A DNA stretch of 64,000 nucleotides from Quadrisphaera sp. DSM 44207 (GTDB lineage: Bacteria > Actinomycetota > Actinomycetes > Actinomycetales > Quadrisphaeraceae): the NCBI RefSeq assembly GCF_900101335.1, contig NZ_FNKA01000001.1, positions 62,001-126,000 on the forward strand, read 5' to 3'. Position 1 is the first letter of the stretch; every line of letters begins with the position of its first letter. Shown here one piece after another: positions 42,414 through 51,962 of the stretch. The notes below the pieces were generated by a model. That model ran no database searches, was not told where the DNA came from, and saw only the letters and a list, made by a program, of their open reading frames with translations. Position numbers and translations under genes: made by a program.

Positions 42414-42481
42414 CCTGCCCAGCACAGCACACCGCGGGCCCGGCGGTGCGCGGAACTCCCGGGATCGGCGCGCGGAGCGCC

Positions 42482-42904
42482 TCAGCGGCGGGTGCGCCCG
42501 CCGACGATGCGGGTGGCGACCCAGTCCCGGGAGGGGCTGACGGTGCTGGTCAGGTGCATGCCCGCCGTCGGCGCGGCCTCCTGCACGTCCGAGGGCGGCA
42601 CGTGGCCCGGGCGGCCGGCCTTCGGCGTGAGCAGCCAGACGACCCCGTCGTCCGCCAGGGAGACCTGCGCGTCGACCAGCGCGTCGACCAGGTCGCCGTC
42701 GTCCTCGCGCCACCACAGCAGGACGACGTCGACGACCTCCTGGTCGTCCTCGTCCAGCAGCTCACCGCCCGTGAGGGCCTCGACGGCCTCCCGGAGGTCG
42801 TGGTCGACGTCGTCGTCGTAGCCCAGCTCCTGCACCGCCTGACCGGCCCGGACCCCGAGCCGACCGGCGGCGCTGTCGGCCGCGGGCCCCGCGGTCGCGC
42901 TCAC
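42482..42904 (-). CDS. DUF3052 family protein
   Basis: A 140-residue protein of the actinobacterial DUF3052 family (Rv2239c-like). It shows GQAVQELGYDDDVDHDLREAV, an acidic middle (LLDEDDQEVVDVVLLWWREDDGDLVDAL in parts) and the end GVVWLLTPKAGRPGHVPPSDVQEA followed by SRDWVATR. No catalytic motif is known. GTG 42904 gives the full family length. In mycobacteria it also sits near aceE. Confidence 0.85.
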   Translation of the reverse strand: MSATAGPAADSAAGRLGVRAGQAVQELGYDDDVDHDLREAVEALTGGELLDEDDQEVVDVVLLWWREDDGDLVDALVDAQVSLADDGVVWLLTPKAGRPGHVPPSDVQEAAPTAGMHLTSTVSPSRDWVATRIVGGRTRR

Positions 42905-43009
42905 CCTGGTCCTCCTGTGGTGCTCTCCTACCGGCCGCCGCTCGCGGGCGCGGGCGGCGTGTCGGGAGCGACGGTACCGCGCCCGCCGCGCCAGCGGCTG
43001 CCCCGCGCG

Positions 43010-43015
43010 TACGCT
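43010..43015 (+). promoter_or_regulatory. -10 box TACGCT for leaderless fdhD
   Basis: TACGCT lies 6 nt before ATG 43022 with no Shine-Dalgarno. Confidence 0.5.
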
Positions 43016-43021
43016 GGGCGG

Positions 43022-43960
43022 ATGGGTCGGGTCACCTCGCGCGCGCCGGTGCTGCGCCTGGACACCGCCACGGGCGTCGCCGTGCGCCGCCCCGACACCC
43101 TGGCCGCCGAGGAGCCGCTGGAGGTGCGCGTCGGCGGGCAGGCGGTCGTCGTCACGATGCGCACGCCGGGCGACGACCTCGACCTCGCCGTCGGCTTCCT
43201 GCTCACCGAGGGCCTGCTGGCCTCCGCCGACGACGTCGCGACGGCGATGCACTGCACCGACCTCGGCGAGGACGGGCGGCCGACCTTCAACGTCGTGGAG
43301 GTCGCCCTGCGCCCCGGCGTGCCGCCGCCGGACCTGGAGGGCCGCCGCACCTTCGGCATGACGTCGGCCTGCGGCGTGTGCGGGTCGGCCAGCATCGACG
43401 CCGTGCGCCGCCGCTCCCGCTACGACGTGGCGGGCGACGACGTGCGCGTCGACGCCGGGCTGCTCGTGAGCCTGCCCGAGCGGCTGCGGGCCGCCCAGCG
43501 GGTCTTCGACCGCACCGGCGGCCTGCACGCCGCGGGCCTGTTCACCGCCACCGGCGACCTGCTCGCCGTCGCCGAGGACGTCGGCCGCCACAACGCCGTC
43601 GACAAGGTGCTCGGGCGCGCGGCCCGCGAGCGCGGCTGGCCCCTGACCGGCACCGTGCTGCAGGTCAGCGGCCGCGCCTCCTTCGAGCTGGCGCAGAAGG
43701 CCTGGTCCGCGGGCGTGCCGGTGCTCTCCGCCGTCTCCGCGCCGTCCTCCCTGGCCGTCGAGCTCGCCGCGGACGCCGGGATGACCCTCGCCGGGTTCGT
43801 GCGCGACCCGCGCCTGAACGTCTACACCGGCGCGCACCGCGTCGTCGCGCCGCCCGCGACCGACGGCGAGCGGGCCGGCGAGCGAGACGGCGTCCCGGCG
43901 ACGGCCCAGGCGACGGTTCAGGTGGCGGCCCGGCCGGCGGTGGCTCAGCCCTCGAGGTAG
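43022..43960 (+). CDS. fdhD: Formate dehydrogenase sulfurtransferase FdhD
   Basis: A 312-residue protein needed to put sulfur on the molybdenum cofactor of formate dehydrogenase. It has EEPLEVRVGG, GDDLDLAVGFLLTEG, the catalytic cysteine loop TSACGVCGSAS, AEDVGRHNAVDKVLG and SGRASFELAQKA. The last ~35 residues are a disordered Ala/Arg tail that overlaps the convergent YjbQ gene by 16 nt. No formate dehydrogenase gene is in the window. Confidence 0.93.
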   Translation: MGRVTSRAPVLRLDTATGVAVRRPDTLAAEEPLEVRVGGQAVVVTMRTPGDDLDLAVGFLLTEGLLASADDVATAMHCTDLGEDGRPTFNVVEVALRPGVPPPDLEGRRTFGMTSACGVCGSASIDAVRRRSRYDVAGDDVRVDAGLLVSLPERLRAAQRVFDRTGGLHAAGLFTATGDLLAVAEDVGRHNAVDKVLGRAARERGWPLTGTVLQVSGRASFELAQKAWSAGVPVLSAVSAPSSLAVELAADAGMTLAGFVRDPRLNVYTGAHRVVAPPATDGERAGERDGVPATAQATVQVAARPAVAQPSR

Positions 43961-44367
43961 GACAGGCGCACGGTGCGCACCGGGTTGTCGACGTTGGTGT
44001 CGACCAGGCACACCGACTGCCACGTGCCCAGGGCCATCGCGCCGCCGAGCACCGGCACCACCGCGGACGGCGGCACGAGGGCGGGCAGCACGTGGTCGCG
44101 GCCGTGCCCGGGGCTGCCGTGCCGGTGGCGCCAGCCCGCACCGCCCGGGCCGCGCCGGGGCAGCAGCTCCTCCAGGGCCGCCAGCAGGTCGTCGTCCGAG
44201 CCGGCCCCGGTCTCCAGCACCGCGACGCCGGCCGTGGCGTGGGGCACGAAGACGCTGAGCAGCCCGTCCTGCGCACCCGCCTCGCGCAGGAACGCCGCGC
44301 ACCGGTCGGTCAGGTCCACCACGCGCTGCTCCTCGCCCGTGCGCACCGACAGCTCGCTCGTCCTCAC
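43945..44367 (-). CDS. YjbQ family protein (UPF0047)
   Basis: A 140-residue protein with the YjbQ motif FVPHATAGVAVLE (conserved His), LLPRRGPGGAGWRHRHG, LVPPSAVVPVLGGAMALGTWQSV and a C-terminal conserved beta strand. The family has weak secondary thiamine-phosphate synthase activity; its main role is unsure. On the minus strand TAGCCT lies 6 nt before GTG 44367, so it is probably leaderless. Confidence 0.87.
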   Translation of the reverse strand: MRTSELSVRTGEEQRVVDLTDRCAAFLREAGAQDGLLSVFVPHATAGVAVLETGAGSDDDLLAALEELLPRRGPGGAGWRHRHGSPGHGRDHVLPALVPPSAVVPVLGGAMALGTWQSVCLVDTNVDNPVRTVRLSYLEG

Positions 44368-44373
44368 CCGAGC

Positions 44374-44379
44374 AGGCTA
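44374..44379 (-). promoter_or_regulatory. -10 box TAGCCT for the leaderless YjbQ gene
   Basis: Minus-strand TAGCCT, 6 nt before GTG 44367. Confidence 0.5.
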
Positions 44380-44560
44380 GGCGCGGGCCGGTCGCGCTGC
44401 GCGTGCGGAGGTGACGGGGGGCGTGGTGACTCGGGCGCCGCGCGGGGGCAGGATGGGGTCACCTCGGTCCGCGCCGCGCAGGCCCACCCGGCCGGCGCGG
44501 CGGACGGGGTCCCCGCGGCGCCACCCGCCGCGCGGCAGGACGACGTGAGGAAGGCCGAAC

Positions 44561-47347
44561 GTGGCAGGACGCGATGAGGCGGCGCGCACGGGCTCGGGCC
44601 TGAGCGGCCCCCTGCACCTGGCGGACGCCGACCCGGAGGAGACCCGGGAGTGGCTGGACTCGGTCGACGGGCTGGTCGCCGAGCGCGGCGTCGACCGCGC
44701 GCGGTTCGTGCTGGCCAGCAGCTACGAGCACGCCCGCAGCTCGGGCGTGCCGCTGTCGGGGCGGCTGTCGACCGACTACGTCAACACGATCGCCCCCGAC
44801 GACGAGCCCGAGTTCCCCGGCGACGAGGACGTCGAGCGCCGCTACCGCGCCTACATCCGGTGGAACGCCGCGGTGATGGTCCACCGCGCGCAGCGCCCCG
44901 GTGTCGGGGTCGGCGGCCACATCTCCACCTACGCCTCGTCGGCCACGCTGTACGAGGTCGGCTTCAACCACTTCTTCCGCGGCAAGGAGCACCCCAGCGG
45001 CGGCGACCACGTCTTCATCCAGGGCCACGCCTCCCCCGGCGTGTACGCGCGGGCCTTCCTCGAGGGCCGCCTGTCCGCCGACCGGCTCGACGGGTTCCGC
45101 CAGGAGCTGTCCTCCCCCGGCGGCGGGCTGCCCTCCTACCCGCACCCGCGGCTGATGAAGGACTTCTGGGAGTTCCCGACGGTGTCCATGGGCCTGGGCC
45201 CGGCCAACGCCATCCACCAGGCGCAGTTCGACCGCTACCTGCACGCGCGCGGTCTCAAGGACACCTCCGGGCAGCGCACCTGGGCGTTCCTCGGCGACGG
45301 CGAGATGGACGAGCCGGAGAGCCGCGGCCTGCTGCAGCTGGCCGGCAACGAGGGCCTGGACAACCTCGTCTTCGTCGTCAACTGCAACCTGCAGCGCCTC
45401 GACGGCCCCGTGCGCGGCAACCAGAAGATCATCCAGGAGCTGGAGTCGTTCTTCGGCGGCGCCGGCTGGAACGTCGTCAAGGTGGTCTGGGGCCGCGAGT
45501 GGGACCCGCTGCTGGCCGCCGACACCGACGGCGCCCTGGTGCAGCTGATGAACCGCACCCCGGACGGGGACTACCAGACCTTCCGCGCCGAGGACGGCGG
45601 CTACATCCGGGAGAACTTCTTCGGGCGCGACGAGCGCACCCGCGAGCTGGTCGCGGACCTGTCGGACCAGGACGTCTGGAACCTCAAGCGCGGCGGGCAC
45701 GACTACCGCAAGGTGTACGCGGCCTACGCGCGCGCGGTGCAGGGCGACGGCAGGCCGACCGTGATCCTCGCCAAGACCATCAAGGGCTACGGCCTGGGCC
45801 CGCACTTCGCCGGGCGCAACGCCACGCACCAGATGAAGAAGCTCACGCTCGACGACCTGCACCTGCTGCGCGACAGCCTGCGGATCCCCGTCAGCGACGA
45901 GCAGCTGGACGCCGACCCGTACGCCCCGCCGTACTACCACCCCGGCGAGGACGCCCCGGAGACCCGCTACCTGCAGGAGCGCCGCCGCGAGCTGGGCGGC
46001 TACGTGCCCAGCCGGCGCACGAGCGGGGCGGCGCCGATGACGCTGCCGGGCGAGTCGGCGTACTCGGTGGTCAAGCGGGGCTCGGGCAAGCAGCAGGTCG
46101 CCACGACCATGGCGTTCGTGCGGCTGCTCAAGGACCTCATGCGCGACAAGGGGTTCGGCCCCCGCGTGGTGCCGATCATCCCCGACGAGGCCCGCACCTT
46201 CGGGATGGACTCCTTCTTCCCGACCGCGAAGATCTACAACCCGCACGGGCAGAACTACGTCTCCGTCGACCGCGACCTGATGCTCGCGTACAAGGAGTCG
46301 ACGTCCGGGCAGATCCTGCACCTGGGGATCAACGAGGCAGGCTCGGCGGCGGCGTTCACCGCGGTCGGCACCTCCTACGCCACGCACGGCGAGCCGATGC
46401 TGCCGGTCTACATCTTCTACTCGATGTTCGGGTTCCAGCGCACCGGCGACCAGCTGTGGCTGGCGGGGGACCAGATGACCCGCGGCTTCCTGCTCGGCGC
46501 CACCGCGGGGCGCACCACGCTGACCGGCGAGGGCCTGCAGCACGGCGACGGGCACTCGCTGCTGCTGGCGTCGACGAACCCGGCGGTGGTCTCCTACGAC
46601 CCGGCGTACGCCTACGAGATCGGGCACATCGTGCGCGACGGCCTGGCGCGCATGTACGACAGCGACGACCCGGCGCGCGCCGCCGTGGAGCCCGACGGGC
46701 GCGACCCGAACGTCATGTACTACCTGACGGTCTACAACGAGCCGATGGTCCAGCCGGCCGAGCCGGAGGACGTCGACGTCGAGGGGATCCTGCGCGGCAT
46801 CCACCGGGTCGCCGCCGCCGAGGGCGGCGAGGGCCGCCCGCGCGTGCAGCTGCTCGCCTCCGGCGTGGCGGTGCCGTGGGCGCTGGAGGCGCGGGACCTG
46901 CTGTCCCGCGACTTCGGCGTGGACGCCGACGTGTGGAGCGTGACGTCCTGGAACGAGCTGCGCCGAGACGGCCTCGCGTGCGACGAGTGGGCGTTCGACC
47001 ACCCCGGCGAGGAGGCGCCCGTGCCGTTCGTCGCCCAGCGCCTCGGCGACGCGACCGGCCCGGTGGTGGCGGTCAGCGACTGGATGCGGGCCGTGCCCGA
47101 CCAGATCCGCCAGTACGTGCCGCAGGAGTACGTCTCCCTCGGCACCGACGGGTTCGGGTTGTCCGACACCCGCCCGGCCGTGCGGCGGTACTTCCACGTC
47201 GACGGGCCGAGCATCGCCTACCGGGCGCTGCAGGTCCTCGCCCGCCGCGGCGAGGTCGACGCCGGCGTGCCGGCCAAGGCGTACGAGACCTACCGCCTGG
47301 ACGACGTCACGGCCGGCACCACCGGCAGCGCCGGCGGCGAGAGCTGA
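44561..47347 (+). CDS. aceE: Pyruvate dehydrogenase E1 component, homodimeric
   Basis: A 928-residue enzyme of the AceE type used by actinobacteria. GTG 44561 is preceded by GAGGAAGG. It has [22 protein letters not shown] in short blocks, the thiamine diphosphate motif [10 protein letters not shown] with the [14 protein letters not shown] end, IKGYGLG, and the transketolase-like C-terminal half with [12 protein letters not shown] and [10 protein letters not shown]. It decarboxylates pyruvate and passes the acetyl group to the E2 lipoyl domain, supplying acetyl-CoA for the fatty-acid operon downstream. Close to aceE in Mycobacterium the same PucR regulator and fab genes follow. Confidence 0.96.
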   Translation: MAGRDEAARTGSGLSGPLHLADADPEETREWLDSVDGLVAERGVDRARFVLASSYEHARSSGVPLSGRLSTDYVNTIAPDDEPEFPGDEDVERRYRAYIRWNAAVMVHRAQRPGVGVGGHISTYASSATLYEVGFNHFFRGKEHPSGGDHVFIQGHASPGVYARAFLEGRLSADRLDGFRQELSSPGGGLPSYPHPRLMKDFWEFPTVSMGLGPANAIHQAQFDRYLHARGLKDTSGQRTWAFLGDGEMDEPESRGLLQLAGNEGLDNLVFVVNCNLQRLDGPVRGNQKIIQELESFFGGAGWNVVKVVWGREWDPLLAADTDGALVQLMNRTPDGDYQTFRAEDGGYIRENFFGRDERTRELVADLSDQDVWNLKRGGHDYRKVYAAYARAVQGDGRPTVILAKTIKGYGLGPHFAGRNATHQMKKLTLDDLHLLRDSLRIPVSDEQLDADPYAPPYYHPGEDAPETRYLQERRRELGGYVPSRRTSGAAPMTLPGESAYSVVKRGSGKQQVATTMAFVRLLKDLMRDKGFGPRVVPIIPDEARTFGMDSFFPTAKIYNPHGQNYVSVDRDLMLAYKESTSGQILHLGINEAGSAAAFTAVGTSYATHGEPMLPVYIFYSMFGFQRTGDQLWLAGDQMTRGFLLGATAGRTTLTGEGLQHGDGHSLLLASTNPAVVSYDPAYAYEIGHIVRDGLARMYDSDDPARAAVEPDGRDPNVMYYLTVYNEPMVQPAEPEDVDVEGILRGIHRVAAAEGGEGRPRVQLLASGVAVPWALEARDLLSRDFGVDADVWSVTSWNELRRDGLACDEWAFDHPGEEAPVPFVAQRLGDATGPVVAVSDWMRAVPDQIRQYVPQEYVSLGTDGFGLSDTRPAVRRYFHVDGPSIAYRALQVLARRGEVDAGVPAKAYETYRLDDVTAGTTGSAGGES

Positions 47348-47356
47348 CCCCCTCGT

Positions 47357-47430
47357 CGTGATCTTGCACGTCCGGTCCGTGCCTGCGGGTCCCTCCGCCG
47401 GGACGCGGCGACCGGAGGTGCAAGATCACG
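47357..47430. repeat. Long imperfect inverted repeat (TGATCTTGCAC type), candidate terminator
   Basis: Arm 47357-47376 and arm 47411-47430 are complementary over 20 bp with one mismatch, around a 34-nt loop. The outer 13 bp, CGTGATCTTGCAC and GTGCAAGATCACG, are perfect. It lies between the convergent aceE and TPR-like genes and is much less GC-rich than its surroundings. Confidence 0.75.
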
Positions 47431-47450
47431 GCAGGGGGCGGGGCCGCCGG

Positions 47451-48131
47451 TCAGCGGCTGAAGCGGTCCTTGCGCTGGTCGGCCTCGGTGATGGCCCGCT
47501 CGAGCTCGGCGCGCACCCCGGCCACGCGCTGCTGGTCGGGGAACTGGTCGAAGGCCTGCAGGTGGCGGCGGGCCTCCGCGATCCGGCCCGCCTCCACGGC
47601 GGCGTGCACCAGGTGCCGGCCGGCGTCGATCACGTGCTCGCGCGGGCGCCAGTGCCCCACGCCGAGGCCGAGGGCGTCGTCCGGCAGGCCGGCCTCGCGC
47701 AGCACGGCGAGGCTCTCGGCGAGCGCCTGGCCGCTGTGGTCGCGCTCCGCGGCCGTGCCCAGGCGCCGCAGCGCGCCCTCGCGGTCCTCGTGGACCGACA
47801 GGCGGCCCAGCTCCACCAGGGCGTACCAGGCGCGGCCGTTGCGCGCGGTCTCCTCCGCCAGCGCCCACACCGCGTCGTCCGCGGCGCGCTGCGGGTCACC
47901 GCCCTCGTGGCCCTCCGCCGCGCGGCGGCGCACGATGTCGGCCAGGCGCCGGAAGGCCTGCTCGTCGTTCGGGTCGTGCTCGAGGCGCTCGCGCAGCCGC
48001 ACCTCCTCCGCCGCGTCCACCGGCACCCGGCGGCTCTTGGGCACCAGGGCCACCGGGGGCTTCAGGGCCGGGCGCAGGCCCTGCGTGCGGGCGATGACCG
48101 CGCGGTTGCGCAGGCGATCCAGCAGTCCCAT
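47451..48131 (-). CDS. Helical repeat (TPR-like) protein of unknown function
   Basis: A 226-residue protein with a basic head (LLDRLRNRAVIARTQG) and then repeated helix pairs of TPR type, for example HDPNDEQAFRRLADIVRRRA and NGRAWYALVELGRLS, then ARRHLQAFDQFPDQQ. GGAAGGA precedes ATG 48131. No enzyme motif. Probably a scaffold or a membrane-associated helical protein; not recognised further. Confidence 0.72.
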   Translation of the reverse strand: MGLLDRLRNRAVIARTQGLRPALKPPVALVPKSRRVPVDAAEEVRLRERLEHDPNDEQAFRRLADIVRRRAAEGHEGGDPQRAADDAVWALAEETARNGRAWYALVELGRLSVHEDREGALRRLGTAAERDHSGQALAESLAVLREAGLPDDALGLGVGHWRPREHVIDAGRHLVHAAVEAGRIAEARRHLQAFDQFPDQQRVAGVRAELERAITEADQRKDRFSR

Positions 48132-48290
48132 GCGGTCCTTCCGTCCCTGCGCCGTCGGCGGGCGCCGTCCGCCCCGAGGAGCCCGAGACTAACCCTGCGG
48201 GGCGCCGCGGGACCATCCCGGCGCCGTCCGCCGGCGCCCGGCCGCCCCCGCGAGCGGCCGCCCGGGAGCGCGGCAGGCGCTCGCGGAGCG

Positions 48291-48307
48291 TTGTAGGGGC
48301 CCTACAA
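48291..48307. promoter_or_regulatory. 17-bp palindrome before the PucR-type regulator
   Basis: TTGTAGGG-G-CCCTACAA is a perfect 8-bp-arm palindrome 22 bp before the regulator start. It is AT-richer than its surroundings and could be an autoregulatory operator; it also overlaps the -35 region. Confidence 0.5.
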
Positions 48308-48315
48308 GGCGGCCC

Positions 48316-48321
48316 TAGGCT
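48316..48321 (+). promoter_or_regulatory. -10 box TAGGCT for the leaderless PucR-type regulator
   Basis: TAGGCT lies 7 nt before GTG 48329. No Shine-Dalgarno is seen. Confidence 0.5.
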
Positions 48322-48328
48322 GGCGGGC

Positions 48329-49555
48329 GTGTCAGCGCAGCCGCCCGGCGCCGGGCCGGACGAGGACGCGCTGCGCCGCCTGCAGGCCGGGGTGGGCCAG
48401 CTGGCCGGCGCGGCGCTGGAGCGCCTCGACGAGACGCTGCCCTGGTACGCGGCGATGGGGCCGCAGGAGCGCTCGTGGGTGGGGCTGGTCGCGCAGGCCG
48501 GCATCTCCGCGTTCGTCGCCTGGTACCGCTCGCCCGAGCGGCGCCCGGAGGTCTCGGCCGACGTCTTCGGCACGGCCCCGCGCGAGCTGACCCGCGCGGT
48601 CTCGCTGCACCAGACCCTGCAGCTGGTGCGCGTCGTCGTCGACGTCGTCGAGGACCACGTGCCGGTCCTGGCGGCGCCCGAGCGCCGGCAGGACCTGCGC
48701 GAGGCGGTGCTGCGGTACTCGCGCGAGGTCGCCTTCAGCGCCGCGGAGGTCTACGCGCGCGCCGCCGAGGCCCGGGGGGCGTGGGACGCGCGCCTGGAGG
48801 CCCTCGTCGTCGACGCCCTCGTGCGCGGGGAGGCCGACGACTCCCTGGCCGGCCGCGTGACGGCGCTGGGCTGGCGCGGCAGCCAGGAGGTCGTCGTCGT
48901 CGTCGGCCACCGGCCCCCGGGCGGGCCCGAGCAGGTCGCGGCCGAGCTGCGCGCCGCCGCCCGGGCCGGAGCGACCGACGCCCTGGTGGGGCTGCAGGGC
49001 GAGCGCGCGCTCGTCGTGCTCGGCGCGGAGGACGCGCGCGCGGCCGCCGAGGCGCTGGCGCCCCGCTTCGGCCCCGGCCCGGTCGTGCTCGGCCCGCCCG
49101 CTCCGGGGCTGCCCGCGGCCTCCCGCTCGGCGCGGGCGGCGCTGCTGGGCATGACGGCGGCGCGCGCGTGGCCGGAGGCCCCGCGGCCCGTGGCCGCCGA
49201 CGACCTGCTGCCCGAGCGCGTGCTCGCCGGCGACGCCAGCGCGCGCCGCGCCCTGGCCGACCGCGTGCACGCGCCGCTGCACGCCGGCGCCCCGGTGCTG
49301 CTGGAGACGCTGCGCACCTACCTCGCGTGCGGGCGGGGCCTGGAGGCCACCGCGCGCACGCTCTTCGTGCATCCGAACACGGTGCGCTACCGCCTGCGCC
49401 GGATCGCGGAGGTCACCGGCTGGGACGCCACCTCCGCCCGGGAGGCGTACGTGCTCCAGGTGGGCCTGGCGGTCGGGGCGCTGGCGGAGCGGGCACCCCG
49501 ACCGGCGGACCCGACAGCTCGTCCTTTGGCGGGTTCCTCCAAAGATCACCGCTGA
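48329..49555 (+). CDS. PucR/CdaR-type transcriptional regulator (FasR-like)
   Basis: A 408-residue regulator. The N-terminal ~200 residues are a helical RsbR/GGDEF-like sensor typical of CdaR proteins, with ELTRAVSLHQTLQLVRVVVDVVE; the C-terminal PucR helix-turn-helix reads LLETLRTYLACGRGLEATARTLFVHPNTVRYRLRRI in segments. In Streptomyces coelicolor FasR of this type lies before fabD and activates fabDHPF; in M. tuberculosis Rv2242 sits between aceE and fabD. The same location here makes it the probable activator of the fatty-acid operon. Confidence 0.87.
   Translation: MSAQPPGAGPDEDALRRLQAGVGQLAGAALERLDETLPWYAAMGPQERSWVGLVAQAGISAFVAWYRSPERRPEVSADVFGTAPRELTRAVSLHQTLQLVRVVVDVVEDHVPVLAAPERRQDLREAVLRYSREVAFSAAEVYARAAEARGAWDARLEALVVDALVRGEADDSLAGRVTALGWRGSQEVVVVVGHRPPGGPEQVAAELRAAARAGATDALVGLQGERALVVLGAEDARAAAEALAPRFGPGPVVLGPPAPGLPAASRSARAALLGMTAARAWPEAPRPVAADDLLPERVLAGDASARRALADRVHAPLHAGAPVLLETLRTYLACGRGLEATARTLFVHPNTVRYRLRRIAEVTGWDATSAREAYVLQVGLAVGALAERAPRPADPTARPLAGSSKDHR
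49524..49544. promoter_or_regulatory. Candidate operator or promoter element before fabD
   Basis: CTTTGG (49524-49529) and CCAAAG (49539-49544) form an inverted repeat around 9 nt inside the 3' end of the regulator gene, 66 bp before fabD. It is a local AT-rich island in otherwise very GC-rich DNA. Confidence 0.4.
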
Positions 49556-49610
49556 GCTTCGTGGACGTCATCATCGGAGCACCCGTGCGCCAGCGGGCAA
49601 GGTGGAGGAC

Positions 49611-50594
49611 GTGCTCGTCGTCGTCTGCCCTGGCCAGGGCGCCCAGGCCCCGGGGATGCTCTCGCCGTGGCTGGAGCTGCCCGGCGCGCGCTCCCAGCTG
49701 CAGTGGCTGTCCGCGGTCTGCGGCCTCGACCTGGTCGCCCACGGGACGACCTCGGACGCCGCGACCATCCGCGACACCGCCGTGGCCCAGCCGCTGCTCG
49801 TCGCGAGCGGCCTGGTGGCCCTGCGCGCCCTGCTGCCCTCCCCCGAGGACGTCGCGACCGCGGTGAGCGCGACCGCGGGGCACTCGGTGGGCGAGATCAC
49901 GGCGGCGGTGGTCGCCGGCGTCCTGACCCCCGAGCAGGCCCTCGTGCTCGTGCGCGAGCGCGGCCGGGCGATGGCCGCCGCGGCCGCGGTCACCCGCACC
50001 GGCATGAGCGCCGTCGTCGGCGGCGACCCGGAGGAGGTCGAGGCGGCCGTCGCCCGCGCCGGCGCGACCGCGGCGAACCGCAACGGCGGGGGCCAGGTCG
50101 TCGCCGCCGGCACGCTCGAGCAGCTGGCCGCGCTCGCGGCCGACCCGCCGGCCCGCGCGCGCGTGATCCCCCTGCAGGTCGCCGGCGCCTTCCACACCGA
50201 GCACATGGCACCCGCCGTGGAGGTGCTGGAGCGCTACGCACCGGCGATCGCTCCCGCCGACCCGCGCGTGCTGCTGCTGTCCAACGCCGACGGCGCGGTC
50301 GTGGCCGACGGCGCGCAGGTGCTGCGCCGCGTGGTCGCCCAGGTGGCCAACCCGGTGCGCTGGGACCTGTGCCAGGAGACCCTCGCCGGGCTCGGGGTCA
50401 CGGGGCTCGTGGAGCTGGTGCCGGGCGGCACCCTGACGGGCCTGGCGCGGCGGTCGCTGCCGGGCGTGGAGGCCGTGGCCCTGCGCACCCCCGACGACCT
50501 GGACGCCGCCCGGGACCTGCTGGCCCGGCACGGCGCCCCCGCACCCCAGCGCACCGGCGCGCCCAGCCCCCACCACCCCGGGAGCCCCGCATGA
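49611..50594 (+). CDS. fabD: Malonyl-CoA:ACP transacylase
   Basis: A 327-residue acyltransferase. It begins VLVVVCPGQGAQAPGM, the family's N-terminal motif, has the nucleophile loop AGHSVGEITAAVVAG with Ser, and the catalytic His in VAGAFHTEHM. GTG 49611 matches the family start and has AAGG 8 nt before it; GTG 49602 would add three residues. It loads malonyl groups on ACP, the first step of the operon. The stop overlaps the fabH ATG. Confidence 0.93.
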   Translation: MLVVVCPGQGAQAPGMLSPWLELPGARSQLQWLSAVCGLDLVAHGTTSDAATIRDTAVAQPLLVASGLVALRALLPSPEDVATAVSATAGHSVGEITAAVVAGVLTPEQALVLVRERGRAMAAAAAVTRTGMSAVVGGDPEEVEAAVARAGATAANRNGGGQVVAAGTLEQLAALAADPPARARVIPLQVAGAFHTEHMAPAVEVLERYAPAIAPADPRVLLLSNADGAVVADGAQVLRRVVAQVANPVRWDLCQETLAGLGVTGLVELVPGGTLTGLARRSLPGVEAVALRTPDDLDAARDLLARHGAPAPQRTGAPSPHHPGSPA

Positions 50595-51616
50595 CCGCGA
50601 CCACCCCTGCGACCACCCCCGCGATCACCCCTGCGACCGGCTCGCCGCACGCGCGCCTGCTCGGCGTCGGCGCCTACCGCCCCGAGCGCGTCGTCACCAA
50701 CGAGGAGGTGTGCCAGCACATCGACTCCAGCGACGAGTGGATCCGCCAGCGCACCGGCATCGAGACCCGCCGCTGGGCCGATCCCGAGACCACCGTGGTC
50801 GACATGTCCGAGGTCGCCGCGGCCGAGGCGGTCGAGCGCGCCGGGCTGGCCCCCAGCGACATCGACGCCGTCATCGTCGCCACGGTCTCCCACCCGTACC
50901 AGACGCCGTCAGCCGCCGCGATCCTCACGCACCGCATCGGCGCCACCCCGGCGGCCGCGTGGGACGTCTCCGCCGGCTGCGCCGGCTTCTGCCACGCCCT
51001 GGCGCAGGCCAACGACCTCGTGCGCGGCGGCACCGCCCGCCACGTCCTCGTCGTCGGGGTCGACAAGCTGTCCGACTTCACCGACCTCACCGACCGCTCC
51101 ACGGCGTTCCTGTTCGCGGACGGCGCCGGCGCGGTCGTCGTCGGGCCCTCGGACACCCCGGGCATCGGCCCGACGGTGTGGGGCTCGGACGGCGCGCAGT
51201 GGGAGACGATCAAGAGCCGGCACTCCTGGCTGGACGTGCGCGCCAGCGACGAGCAGGTGTGGCCGCACCTGGTGCAGGAGGGCCGCTCGGTCTTCCGCTG
51301 GGCCGTGTGGGCCATGGCCCCGGTCGCGCAGAAGGCGATCGACGCCGCCGGCATCACCGCCGACCAGCTGCAGGCGTTCATCCCCCACCAGGCCAACATG
51401 CGCATCATCGACGCGATGGCCAAGCAGCTGCAGCTGCCCGCCGGCGTGCCGATCGCGCGCGACATCGCCCAGGCCGGCAACACCTCGGCGGCCTCCGTGC
51501 CGCTGGCGATGCACCGCATGCTCGCCGAGGGCCAGGCGCCCTCGGGGGGCCTGGCGCTGCTCATCGGGTACGGCGCCGGCCTGGCCTACGCCTCGCAGGT
51601 CGTCGTCCTGCCCTGA
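50591..51616 (+). CDS. fabH: 3-oxoacyl-ACP synthase III
   Basis: A 341-residue thiolase-fold enzyme with the Cys-His-Asn triad: SAGCAGFCHAL, IPHQANMRII and QAGNTSAASVP. It starts fatty-acid synthesis by joining acyl-CoA to malonyl-ACP; in actinobacteria branched primers are usual. An extra Thr/Pro-rich head of ~18 residues precedes the fold. ATG 50591 overlaps fabD by 4 nt. Confidence 0.95.
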   Translation: MTATTPATTPAITPATGSPHARLLGVGAYRPERVVTNEEVCQHIDSSDEWIRQRTGIETRRWADPETTVVDMSEVAAAEAVERAGLAPSDIDAVIVATVSHPYQTPSAAAILTHRIGATPAAAWDVSAGCAGFCHALAQANDLVRGGTARHVLVVGVDKLSDFTDLTDRSTAFLFADGAGAVVVGPSDTPGIGPTVWGSDGAQWETIKSRHSWLDVRASDEQVWPHLVQEGRSVFRWAVWAMAPVAQKAIDAAGITADQLQAFIPHQANMRIIDAMAKQLQLPAGVPIARDIAQAGNTSAASVPLAMHRMLAEGQAPSGGLALLIGYGAGLAYASQVVVLP

Positions 51617-51656
51617 GCGCGGCGCGCTCCGCGAACCGCACCACCCCGTCCCACCC

Positions 51657-51680
51657 CACCCGAGTTCCCACCCGAGTTCC
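51657..51680. repeat. 12-bp tandem duplication before acpP
   Basis: CACCCGAGTTCC occurs twice back to back (51657-51668 and 51669-51680) in the fabH-acpP spacer, just upstream of the acpP ribosome-binding site AAGGAGC. Confidence 0.85.
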
Positions 51681-51701
51681 CGAGCGAAGGAGCAGCACCC
51701 C

Positions 51702-51953
51702 ATGGCGCAGAGCGAGCAGGAGATCCTGGCGGGCGTCGCCGAGCTGGTCAACGAGGAGACCGGCCTGCCGGTCGAGAGCGTGGAGATGGACAAGTCCTTC
51801 ACCGACGACCTCGACATCGACTCCCTGTCGATGACCTCCATCGTGGTGCAGGCCGAGGACAAGTTCGGCGTGACCATCCCCGACGAGGACACCAAGAACC
51901 TGCGCACCGTGCGCGACGTCGTCACCTACGTGCAGCAGGCGCAGCAGGCCTGA
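51702..51953 (+). CDS. acpP: Acyl carrier protein
   Basis: An 83-residue acidic four-helix protein. The phosphopantetheine attachment serine is in DIDSLSMTSIV. AAGGAGC gives a good ribosome-binding site before ATG 51702. It carries growing acyl chains between the Fab enzymes. Ends with a Gln/Ala tail (YVQQAQQA). Confidence 0.97.
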   Translation: MAQSEQEILAGVAELVNEETGLPVESVEMDKSFTDDLDIDSLSMTSIVVQAEDKFGVTIPDEDTKNLRTVRDVVTYVQQAQQA

Positions 51954-51962
51954 GCCCGCGCC

